Assembly: GCA_027596035.1 (NCBI GenBank)
Contig: JADGJA010000175.1
Location: forward strand, 1-33,510
DNA from: Thoreauomyces humboldtii
Lineage: Eukaryota > Chytridiomycota > Chytridiomycetes > Spizellomycetales > Powellomycetaceae
Length of the DNA stretch: 33,510 bases
Direction: 5' to 3'
Each line of letters begins with the position of its first letter. Position 1 is the first letter of the stretch. This document shows, piece by piece, positions 19,875 to 29,658 of this stretch. The notes beneath the pieces are model-generated. The model was given only the letters and a program-made list of their open reading frames with translations, had not been told where the DNA came from and searched no databases. Made by a program: the position numbers and the translations under genes.

Positions 19875-20485
19875 ATGACGACGCACCGCGAAGCCACTTT
19901 TGTCGAAGGACTGTGGGTGGAAAAGGAGCCCCTCTCGTCCTCTACCGCGCCGGCTGTGCCAGAGGTCGGCTGCACCTCGGCCCCACTCGAGTCGGCTGCC
20001 TTCTTCCTCGCCTCCTACTGCAAAAAGTACAACGAGGACTTTGTGCTGTGCAAGAACGAGAGTCAAGACCCTAAGCACTGTTTGAAGGAGGGAAGGAAGG
20101 TCACTCGATGCTCCCTCGACTTGTGAGTGGATTCCCATTCCGGTGCAAAACTTGGTGCGCGGGCGATTTACGAAGACGCTGATGAATGGGCTTTGTACCG
20201 GGCGCAGAATCGAAAAGCTCAAGAAGAACTGCGATGCACAGTGGTCAAAGCACTGGCAGTGTCTCGACATGAACAACCACCAGCTTTTCCACTGCAGAAA
20301 GGAGGAGCGAAGTTTTAACGACTGCGTTTTCAAGTCCTTGGTGTGGCACTTAATACATATGCAGCTGCGTTCTGCGACAAGCGCCCCTCACACATTGGAC
20401 TTTTTAGGGACTCACAAAGATCATCCCGGAGACACCAGAGGACCAGGTGCCCGTGCATCTTAAGGAAAAGCCATTGTACAAATAG
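19875..20485 (+). CDS. NDUFA8: NADH:ubiquinone oxidoreductase subunit NDUFA8 (twin CHCH)
   Basis: Three exons, 19875-20122, 20208-20340 and 20408-20485, join in frame to 152 residues. Four CX9C motifs are visible: CKKYNEDFVLC and CLKEGRKVTRC in the first half, CDAQWSKHWQC and CRKEERSFNDC in the second. This is the quadruple CX9C pattern of NDUFA8 (19-21 kDa subunit; fungal 20.8 kDa subunit). The protein sits on the intermembrane-space side of complex I and is imported and oxidised by the Mia40 pathway. It has no cleavable presequence. The C-terminus ends in basic KEKPLYK. Length and cysteine spacing match the family well. The start is the only ATG that keeps the conserved N-terminal part. Confidence 0.92.
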
Positions 20486-21082
20486 AACGAACTTTGGATC
20501 CATCGGGAGAATACCAGCGAGGCGTATGCGTCTCTCATGCAGAATCCTTTACCACATCCTTTCATTGCATGATATCGATACCAACTCCCAGTCGATATAC
20601 AGCACCAAGTGTGAAGGGGCAGCTGGAATTTGTACAGTTGTTTTTGGCAAATGGGAGGGTGCACAGCCATCGGCAACAGCCGGGAGGAGCCCAGAAAAAG
20701 GCTGGTGACGAAAGCCTCTTAGGGAAAGCCTCGCCCGGAGTTTTTGTTCCCTTTGCAAGACCCAAATCTCCTCCAATCTCAGCAAGGATCATACAACGAG
20801 TCTGAGCGTTTGCCTGACCCTTCATCATCTCAGCAGACGACACTCACGAGTCAGCGGTATTGTTTTGTTTCTTGATCCATTAATACAGCCGTAATCTCAT
20901 CACCTCGAGCGCACTGTTCAGATTTTGCAAATTCCCTTCTTCTTCCCGTCGGTCTTCCCAAACGGCTTGCGTGACTCTACCGGATCGTTCTCTTCTTGGA
21001 CGTTGCTGTGGTTCTACGACGGCTCTACGCTGATTGATTGGAATCGGCGTTGCATCAGAACAGTCACCACCTTCGACGTGCC
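20486..21082. other. Intergenic region, no gene recognised
   Basis: This contains the NDUFA8 3' flank and the promoter and leader of the following large gene; a CT-rich tract lies near 20935-20950. No convincing frame is seen. Confidence 0.45.
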
Positions 21083-24000
21083 ATGGCGCTCGAACATCAG
21101 CAGGTCGTCGCTCGGGCGGCTGTCCTTGCTGTAGCCGCTGCCGTTGGCATCGGGCTCTACTTTTTCTTGCGCAGTAACAACGCTTCCACACCCCCGAAAC
21201 CGCCTGCCCCTCAGCATCCGGGAAAAAAAGTAATCGAGGAGCGTCCCGTACTCGAATTTCGTAAATCCGTACACTTTGAGGATCGACCCAAGATCGACTC
21301 CAATGTGATTGTTCCGGCCCCCGTCTTATCAACTCCAACCTCGTCAGCTGGGGCTGTGGATGGGACCTTAGCGCCGATGCCACTTCCCGCTCAACCGAAA
21401 AAGGAGAGCGCCAAATCGACACGTGAGGTCCCGAAGACATCACTGCCAGAGAAAGCAGCAGGGAGTATCCAAAAGTTGGACGACGCTTTGAACGCTGTGA
21501 ATGACGTCAAGCCGGCAACATTAAAGGAGGTTGCCAAACCACTTACTGCTGCGAGTTCGCAGGGCGCTCAGCAGACGAAGCCAGCCGCAGAAAAGCTAGT
21601 GCCTCCACCAGCCACCGAAACGTCTACTGCGGGAGCCGAGCAGGCGAAGTCACAGGAAAAGCTGCGAGATATCATCCCAACTCAGAAACCGAAAGTCGAG
21701 ACCGAAGCCAAAGCGGAGGCTGAGCACCTGACAAGACCTGTAGCTGTAAATGGAAAAAATCCGGAGAAGCCCACTCCAGCTGCTTTACCGCCCTCGACTG
21801 CGGAAACGGATGCCGCCAAAGCAGCTCTAACATCAGCGGAAAAGGCTGGTCACGCAAAAGAGAAGGCTGGTCACGCAAAAGAGACCCGGCCGTCAGTGCT
21901 GGAGAAGAAAAGCGTGTCCGGCGCTGCTGAGAAGACCAAAGTGAGTATCGCATTTTAACCTCCTCAAACAAATCTCCCGAAACTAATATTTATCGTCATG
22001 TAGAAGCCAGTAGCTGACAAGGATGTCGTCCCTAGCGTTGTGGCGGCCGCTATAGCAGCAGCTGTCCCTGCCAGCTCGCTTTCTGCTAAGTCGAGCAACA
22101 AAGCCGACGTCAACAAGTCCCCCGATTTTGTTCCAAAACATACTGGAGGGAAGGACACAGGCATTACGAGCAGCGCCTCTAAGATCGAAAAGCCCATCAA
22201 ATCCCACCAGCCTGCTGTCTCGTACGCTGCCGTCGCAGAGCACGCGATTGAAACCCCTCAACTGGATGTTAAGCAGCCTGCCAAAACTGCTGCGAAACAG
22301 AGCGATCCCATCTCGACTCTTGTCGAGAAAGTCGGTGCAGAGCCTGTTAGCTTTTCATACGCGGCTGTCGCCAAGGAGGCAGTCGATGTTCCCCCGCAAC
22401 CTTCTGTGAAGTCGAAGGTTCCAATCGCTAGGTCGAAATCCAAGGAGGCACTACACGGTCCGCCCGTCGCTTCCCTTCCCAAGTCGATTACCCCTAAGGC
22501 AGAAGACATTGGGCCAGTGCAATCCGCTGCTTTTTCGTACGCGGCGGTGGCCAAGGAACCACCGGCAACGGAGCCACGAAAGGAGACTCCGCTCAAAACA
22601 CGCTCTCCTCAGTCGGAACCAAGTCCAGTCGAACCGGTGCCAGTAATCACACCGGGAGCATTTTCATATGCAGCGGTCGCGCAGGACACTGGCAGTAAGC
22701 CGGATCTTTCTCTTCACAAGGCAGCTTCCAGGACGGATCTTAGTACCAGTGCTGCAAAGTCGGAGTCTGCTCTGAAGAAGACTGCATCGAAGACGGATCT
22801 GGGCACAGAGAAGTCTGGAAGTGCTGCAAAGCCGGAGTCGTCATTGAGAAAGACCGCATCGAGAACAGAACTCGCTACAGAAAAGGTCGGAAAGGACACC
22901 TCGAAGCACACTGTCGCCAAGAAAGACCTCGTTACAGAGGTGACAAAGCCAGTGACAAAGAAAGAAGCTACTGTCAAGAAGGCTGCTTCGAAAGCGGACC
23001 TCAACACAGAGACCTCGAGCACGGAATCCACGGTCAAGAAAGCTGTTTCGAAGAAGGATCTTTCTGTCGAGGCCGCAAAGTCAGTGGCAAGCGCGGATCT
23101 CGCTGTCAAGAAGGCGGCCTCGAAGACGGATCTCGATGTAGAAGCTTCGAAGCCTGCCAAGGCGTCGAACTCTCCCGCCGTTCAGAAAACTGTCGCAAAC
23201 AACGACGTTTCTGCTGCGGAGGCCGCGATGCCAACCCCGGCGCCCAACACGGACTTGGCCATGAAGAAGGCCGGTTCGAAGGAAATTGTGAAAGCCGAGA
23301 CAAGCAAGCCAACCCCGGTAGCGAAGAACGCATCAGTCGCCGAGCCGGTGACTAGGAGCCCTCATCTTGAGAAGAAATCGGCCTCCAAGAAAAAATCGGC
23401 AGAGGCGCTCAGAGATGGTGAGTTGAGTTCAGTACGGTGTCACCATTGCCTTTCTAAATTGCGTTTCATGTCTAGTGTCCCTTCGTGGTGATGGCCAGCC
23501 CACTGCCCAAGCCTCACAGGTGGCGACAAAAGTGGCCGGCGATGGCAACTTCACTGAACTCTCCAACAAGCCTGCGGATAACATCCCCATGCTCGCGAAG
23601 AATGCGGTTTCACCTGCGCTTGTCGTTGAGCCTCCGACTGACCACCAGAAAGCCCAAGAGGCAGACTTTGTCTCGGGAACAAAGAAGAACGGGAAGTCCT
23701 CTGTTTTTGGATCGTCCAACGGGGTTACTCCTATCCTCAATGGCAAAGCATCCAGCACGAGCTTGAGAAGCAGCTCTCTGGCATCATCGAGCCACTTGCA
23801 CGCCGATGCTCCCGCCTTTATTCCAGGGGCTCTCCATGCTGACACCCCAGCTTTCGTGCCATCCACGCTGCGCGTGCCTAAGCCACCTTCTCCGACAATT
23901 TCAACCACATCCGTCCTCAGCGTCGATGCGCCTGTCTTTGTTCCTACCCTGAGGGTTCCATCGCCTACAAAGTCATCTGCCTCAGCATTGAGCGTCGACG

Positions 24001-24574
24001 CGGCCGAGTTTGTTCCCGGCGGTGGCTTGGGTTCGCCAACCAAGTCTTCGATGTCGAACCTCAGCGCGGAGGCACCAGAGTTTGTACCCTCCAGTCGTCG
24101 ACAATCGACCGTCGGCGAATCGAGACTTAGCGTGAACGCTCCCGAGTTCATTCCATCGGGCCTCGGCGTTCCTCTAACTGTGCCTTCCACGAATGGCCAT
24201 CCGACAGCTCCTTCCAGCACCAAGAGTGGGCGTAACAAGAAAGGAGAAAAGACCGCCTCCTCGTCGGCTCCCGTTGCGCCTGCACCTACCATCGCTGATT
24301 TCGTTGCGAAGGCCGCCGGGACGCCTTCAACGACCCGGCGCTCCGACGTTAGGGCCAAGCCCAATGGCAAGTGCATCTTTGGCGATGCTTGTGCAAACAA
24401 AGACAACTGTGGTTACCTGCACACCAAAGCAGAGCTCTGCCAGTAAGTCGCGCTTTCATGTGTCGTCGCCGGTATATTGTGCTATGAACTCACAAGTCGT
24501 TCCATAGGTTCTTCCCAGATTGCCGTTTCGGAGATCGTTGCCGCAACATTCATCAGGCACCGACAGCCATTTGA
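21083..24574 (+). CDS. Membrane-anchored protein with six PAM2-like motifs and two Nab2-type CCCH fingers
   Basis: Four exons, 21083-21940, 22004-23417, 23476-24442 and 24508-24574, join in frame to 1101 residues. Residues 8-29 form one hydrophobic helix (VVARAAVLAVAAAVGIGLYF) with a basic flank, so the N-terminus is a membrane anchor, and the rest is probably cytosolic. A disordered region holds four (V/F)SYAAVA motifs (near 358, 401, 463 and 507), then seven or eight degenerate units like KKAASKTDLDVE (about 525-728). Residues about 864-984 hold six L-x-x-x-(A/T)-x-x-F-(V/I)-P motifs of the PAM2 type. Two CCCH fingers close the protein: CIFGDACANKDNCGYLH and CQFFPDCRFGDRCRNIH, both C-X5-C-X5-C-X3-H, as in Nab2/ZC3H14. 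PAM2 binds the MLLE domain of poly(A)-binding protein. RNA tethering is inferred. Confidence 0.75.
21843..21884 (+). repeat. 21-bp tandem duplication in coding sequence
   Basis: AAGGCTGGTCACGCAAAAGAG occurs twice in direct succession and encodes the heptad KAGHAKE twice. It keeps the frame and looks recent, as the copies are identical at the nucleotide level. Confidence 0.75.
23796..24155 (+). repeat. Array of six PAM2-like motifs
   Basis: In order the cores are LHADAPAFIP, LHADTPAFVP, LSVDAPVFVP, LSVDAAEFVP, LSAEAPEFVP and LSVNAPEFIP. All keep the PAM2 positions L1, F8 and P10. Alanine at position 5 is kept in five of six. The usual Asn at position 2 is Ser or His. Units 3 to 6 are spaced about 23-24 residues apart with (S)PTKSS linkers. 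Confidence 0.7.
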
Positions 24575-24945
24575 ATGCTTCTCGTTCTGTTCCCGGGGTC
24601 ACACTCAGTTGCCCGCATGTCGAGCATACCACCTTGTTCCGGTGGAGGCCGCAAGAAAACCATCAGGACTTTAGCTAGAGACACGGTCCCTTGCATTTAT
24701 TTTGTTTCTTTCGAGATCCCTCTTTCCACAGAGGAAAGAACTACACATTTTCATTTTCGTTTCCACGAGGCCTTTGGAAAGACATGATAGAGGCGGTAGG
24801 GCGTGTACGTCACTTGTCCAGCTGCTTCGGACATTCTTTTTTGGTTCGGTGATATGGTGTCTTCGCACTCGCTAACAACTGCAGTATCAGTACTGCAGTA
24901 CCGTTACAGCATTAATAGCTTCTACGAAGGGACGGCGTCTTCACC
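24575..24945. other. Intergenic region upstream of the FHA kinase
   Basis: 3' flank of the PAM2/CCCH gene and promoter of the kinase. A short CTGCAGTA direct repeat lies near 24880-24900 (AACTGCAGTATCAGTACTGCAGTA). No coding frame is convincing. Confidence 0.45.
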
Positions 24946-27610
24946 ATGAGCAGCGCTACTCAGGTGACGCAAGAGACATTCCACATGCAGATCGATGTCG
25001 ATCCTGCAATGGAAACCTGCTGGGGCTTGCTGCTCAACCGGAGAGCCATGGCCGACGCTCCTCAACTCCTTGTCCAAGGCAAAAACTCTTACACTTTGGG
25101 TCGCCACCAAGACTGTGATATCAAGCTGGAGGGAGATGAAATCTCCGAACAACACTGCCACATCACCCAGGTGGCCGCCGGATCCGTTGACGCGGACGCC
25201 ATGCAGCTCGACGGCGAGTTTCCAGCAACCAGCTCCGACCCAGTGATCATACTTCAGAATCTGTCAGCGAACGGGACGTACCTGAACAGTTTCCGCCTCG
25301 GACAAGGAAACACCCGACTTCTCGTCGAAGGAGACGAGATCGATTGCGGGCTCCATCGACTGCTCTTTCACAGAGGCCCCGGAGCCTTTGTTGAAGAAAC
25401 ACGCGACGAGATACAACAAGCTCTGGATTCGCAATGGGACATTCGGGAGGATCTAGGGCGGGGGAACTTCTCCGAAGTTCGCTTGGCAGTGCATCGCGAA
25501 ACAGCTGCGAAAAGGGCCGTGAAGATTGTAAAGAGAAACCGGTTCGATGCCAAAACGGTCGAGGCCGTTCGTAGCGAAGTGGACATCCTTCGAAGCGTGC
25601 AGCATCCCAACATTGTTCAGCTCCACGAAGCTGTGGAGACGCAGGAGGGTTGGTACCTCTTCATGGAGCTCGCCACGGGCGGTGACTTGGCTCACTACAT
25701 CCTCACTCACGATGAAACCCAGCATGGGTTAGAGGAACCTCACGCACGCCGCTTGTTCATGCAGATGGTGGAAGCGGTATCCGTGCTGCATTCGAAGGAC
25801 ATCATCCACCGTGATCTGAAACCGGACAATTTCCTGATTACTGAGGACGCTCAGACCGTGAAATTGGCCGACTTTGGGCTAGCGAAGGTGGCTGGAACGG
25901 ATACCTTCATGACCTTCTGTGGAACGCCTCAATACTTGGCACCCGAAGTTCAAAGCAAGGGTGTGTACGATACTCGAGTCGACCTATTCAGCCTAGGCGG
26001 GATCTTGTTCTTCATGCTTTCGGGTACGCGACCGATGCGGAAGGAAATCTATCGCTGAGAAGATGCTGACCGCTGTACCGGTACCGCCTCAGGCGAAGCA
26101 CCCGACTCCCTCCTCTTCGGAAGTGTGATGCGAGGAGAAGGCGACCACGATGTGTTTAATATGGCGGAAGAGATGTCCGTTGCTGGTGAGGTTCCTTCTT
26201 TGTGCGCAATTTTCTCGTGGCAGCTCGAGCTGACCCCGTCCGGCCTCCCCCCTTCTCCACGGTCTCAGTCTCGCTGATCAAAAGACTGATGTGCCCTGAC
26301 CCGGTCCACCGGATCTCGCTGGCCGAGATTAGGCAACACGCTTGGCTAAAGCCGGTCCGTGCTCAGATCTGCCTATCGTACATTGACGTTCCCCTTTAAC
26401 TTAGGCATTTCTTCCACTATAGCACCTGCCACCGGCACCTACCCCGTCTTCAGAAAGTGCGTTCACAGACTTACGAGGCATACTCGAACCAAAACGCTCA
26501 TCTTCCTCGCGCAGAACACTCCTTTCTCAAGCCGGAAGATCGACCCGTTTGGGCTACTCTATCTCCTCACCCTTCCTTGCAAGGGTCGCCTTTCCGTGTG
26601 TTTAAGGATGCTGTGTCTTTTGGACGGCGCACAGGTCTGTCTGCCAACTTCAACGGAGTTACAAGGCGCTGGCTGATGGAATCCCTTGTCTCCAGAGGTG
26701 GATATAAAGCTCAGTGATCCACGTATCTCCGGTATGGAAAGTGTCGATCGTGCAATGTGGAGTAAAGTGACACAAAGACTGATTGATATGCATTGTAAAG
26801 GCATACATTGTCGGATAACGAAGCCCAACCATACGAGCGGTCCCCAGTTGTTTGATCTCAGCTCGAATGGTGTTCGCGTCAATGGCGTTCTGGTGGGCAA
26901 GGGCTGTTCCACCCCTTTAACGGACGGGTAGGTGAGCCACACGGGCGAATGGTTCTTCTACGGCCCTTACCTCTTACACGGTTCCCGTTTGCGGAGATGG
27001 GATCATGTTACTCCCACAGTCTGACACACAATCGGCGATAACGTATACGTTTTCTCTTTCCGCGAATTCTGGGGTTAAACGAAAACCTCCAGAAGATGAC
27101 TTAACGGGGCGAACGGCAAAGCTGGTACGCGGGTCAGATCTCACCAGGCTTTTTTGTATCTACATTGATTCATCTGCGCTAGCCCCGTCTCCTCGCGTCA
27201 GGAACTGCTATCGACACCCTTCCCTACCTTGCTGGGCTGGACTCTGCGTTTCCGGCCCACGTACCGGTGCGGTCCACCATCCGGATCGGACGACGCCCAG
27301 ACAGCGACGTGCTGCTGCAAACAGCGAGCGTGAGCTCGCTTCACTGCATAGTGGAAGTCACTGGTGGCGTCGCAACTCTCCGAAACTTCAGCAGGAACGG
27401 CATATGGCACAATGGGATACGTCTCGAAAAGGGCGGCGAGGCGAGGCTTGCGAACGGAGACGTTATCACGTTGGTGTCGATAGCGAGTGAGTGTGCTGTC
27501 CTAACCGGCCTTGTGGTGTGAACTAGGCTGTGACTAATTGTCTTCTCATGTGTGCCGTTCCTTTAGATCAGACACTCGCCTTCCGTTTCGTTGTGCCATG
27601 GTCCTCGTAG
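24946..27610 (+). CDS. CHK2/RAD53-type checkpoint kinase, FHA-kinase-FHA-FHA
   Basis: Proposed exons are 24946-26023, 26093-26185, 26269-26387, 26454-26634, 26696-26731, 26801-26927, about 26997-27124, 27183-27486 and 27567-27610; about 700 residues. FHA1 (residues 50-140) has GRH, SEQH and NGTYLN. The kinase (165-430) has the GRGNFSEV loop, AVKIVK (K193), HRDLKPDN (D290), DFG (309-311), GTPQYLAPE and a final LMCPDPVHRISLAEIRQHAWL. FHA2 has FGRR, SGIH and NGVRVN; FHA3 has IGRR, SSLH and NGIWHN. All binding residues are kept, so all three FHAs may bind phosphothreonine. TQ pairs lie at the N-terminus. The family transmits DNA-damage signals. The 26927/26997 junction breaks frame by one base with GT-AG rules, so that splice or base call needs checking. 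Confidence 0.75.
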
Positions 27611-27918
27611 TTTCGAGGGCCCTTGAGCAATTTGTTTGGTCTGCCCCACATCATACACCCCGATTGCAGCGTCAAACCACTGATACTTGTTTCGAAAGTC
27701 TATCTCGCTGAATAAGAAAGATCTATTTGAATCACATTCGTGCGGCAACAGCCGCATCTCCGCACGGTGCATCCATGGCACAGGCGCTGTCGAACTCCAA
27801 AATCTGATCACCTCGAACAGTGCTACCACTGTAGAATTGGTGTATATTGTATCATATTTATTTGAACAGGAGGTGAAAGGGTAAGAGCAAACTAAAGCGC
27901 AAATATCTCCGTTCCAGT
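27611..27918. other. Convergent intergenic region
   Basis: The 3' flanks of the FHA kinase and of the secreted protein meet here. AT-rich stretches near 27840-27870 could serve polyadenylation. No gene is seen. Confidence 0.45.
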
Positions 27919-28598
27919 CTAGTTCCCGCCAGGGCCAGGAATGCGGACATACTGGCCGATGGAGTGGTTGGGAGCCGCGTCCCAGTTGCATACTTTGCAA
28001 GTGGCCGCATCGGCGTCGTAGACGACAAAGTCCGAAACCGTGGAGTGCGCAAGCTCAAGGCAGTCCGACTGGGGGTTGAGGGAAAAGAAGCCATCGTCAG
28101 CGTTCCTCATCTTGATCGTGCTGCAGTCCTTCGCGGTAGGAGGATTGGTGGTTCCCTGGGTGTAGTTCGTAGCGGCCAGCAGGATGGGACCCTCGGAAAG
28201 GGCGAGGAACTTGGTGGCGTGGTCGGAGCCTCCCGAGATGCCGAGCGGGTAGCACGTTCCGCTCTTGTTGTCGAAAGCCAACAGCGCCACCTCCGGGCCG
28301 CTCGCGGAGTCGATGGCTTGAGCGCAAGCGCAGCGAGTGTCGAACTTTTTGCCCCAGACAGGGTGGTTGGGGAGAGCGCCGCTACCGCGAGTGTCGGCGA
28401 CGTTGTCCTTGAACAACCACGAATCTTGGCAAGCCTATTTGTCGAAGGAAAAGTAATGAATAAGGGCTGACCATTGAAAAAAAGGAACCTGTCGATAAAA
28501 ACACTCCTTACCGAGTCGTCGCGGGCAGCGAGAGGCGAAGCGGTGACCACCGCGGCAAGGGAGGCGAAAGAGGCGAGGAAAATGGAAGACGTGAGCAT
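27919..28598 (-). CDS. Secreted eight-cysteine protein (200 aa)
   Basis: Two exons, 28598-28512 and 28434-27919, join in frame across a 77-base intron. Residues 1-20 form a signal peptide (MLTSSIFLASFASLAAVVTA), followed by a short SPLAARDD segment. The mature part has eight cysteines (ACQD, TRCAC, GTCYP, KDCS, SDCLE, TCKVC), enough for four disulfides, plus NYT and NHS as possible N-glycosylation sites. No catalytic motif is recognised and no family is named; the fold could be a small beta-rich secreted domain. A TATA box lies 80 bases upstream of the ATG. Export is inferred from the signal peptide; the function (cell wall, nutrition or host contact) is unknown. Confidence 0.75.
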
Positions 28599-29658
28599 TT
28601 TGGGATGAAGAATGTGGATGCAGAAGAGGATGCGGTTGTGATGAAGTGAAGAAGAAACTCAAGCCTCGTCGCGCCATTTTATACTCGAGCCCGCCTTGCT
28701 CCACCGCTCCCCGGCTTCCTATCACATTTGCATCAGAACCAAAAGGCGATGCTAAAACCTGCCACAGCCACGGCTTTCAACACAAGTGTGGACCTCCTTG
28801 TCAGGACGGCTTTAGTGCAGCCGGAACGGCCGCTGACGGCAATTGTAGCGGCCGCAGACACCTCGATTCTGTCGAAATAGCCACCGGTTCGGTTTTTTCC
28901 GTATCACACATGTACACGTACATCCATGCTTGGCATCTCTCCATGGCGGCTCGAACTGGGCGGGACTTGGTCATTTCCGCCGTACGAGGGAGGTGCATGG
29001 GCTGAAATGTACAGTAGCGTGTGCTTCGAGCAAAGCGCCGTTTTTGTGTCGTAGGCCAGTGGTACGCACACCGCAAGTTTTTTTTCTCTCTCTCTCGTTC
29101 CTGCGGATCCGCTCGCACGCATCATCGCAGCGGTTCGCGCATGTCAATGGCAAGTCGCATTTCTTACCAGTTCCACAAGCCGCTGTACTGTACACAGATT
29201 GCTTGCATGCGTCGTCCGTGCATAGGTGATACCATTGTCCTTTGTCTGACGGTGGCCTGCTGTTCTCGGCCGACAGTGAAACAAGCCACTCACCGGCTTA
29301 AACGCCGCGAGAGTGGGTCGGACCCACAGCCACGATGCTGGCACGTCAGATGAAACTGCACCGCCGCTGGCGTCCGTCGAAAATGAACCGGCAACTCATC
29401 TACCGGGTCGCAGGAAGCAGAAGCTCGCTGGCGGCAACCGGAGTTCTGTCAAGCCGACTGAAGAAAACGAAAATTGACAAGATGAAAATGAAACGTGCAG
29501 TCTATTGTAGTGGCAAGAACCATGGGTTCTCATAACAAAAACAAACAAAGGAAAAGAATACACATGAATATACGCCTCTGGTCCTTCTCGGAAGAAGATT
29601 GGGGGGACATCAAGCCCCACCTCTCCACACCAAACTTTCGATATATGAAACAAGCTCT
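28599..29658. other. Long gene-poor stretch
   Basis: After the TATA box and promoter of the secreted protein (to about 28720), I find no frame on either strand with convincing composition, homology or splicing. A polypyrimidine run, TTTTTTTTCTCTCTCTCTC, lies near 29080-29098. Confidence 0.45.
28677..28683 (-). promoter_or_regulatory. TATA box of the secreted-protein gene
   Basis: TATAAAA on the minus strand lies 80 bases upstream of the ATG at 28598, a usual distance for a fungal TATA-driven promoter. It suggests a strongly regulated or highly expressed gene. Confidence 0.55.

Noticed and set aside
23429..24406. Minus-strand 325-codon frame opposite the PAM2 array
   Set aside because: It is the antisense of a repetitive coding region; the sense strand has clear motifs and splice sites.
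26024..26092. Apparent premature end of the kinase in its C-lobe (stop near 26056)
   Set aside because: A 69-base GTACGC..CTCAG intron removes the stop and restores the conserved MLSGEAPD and later kinase sequence in phase, so the kinase is not truncated here.
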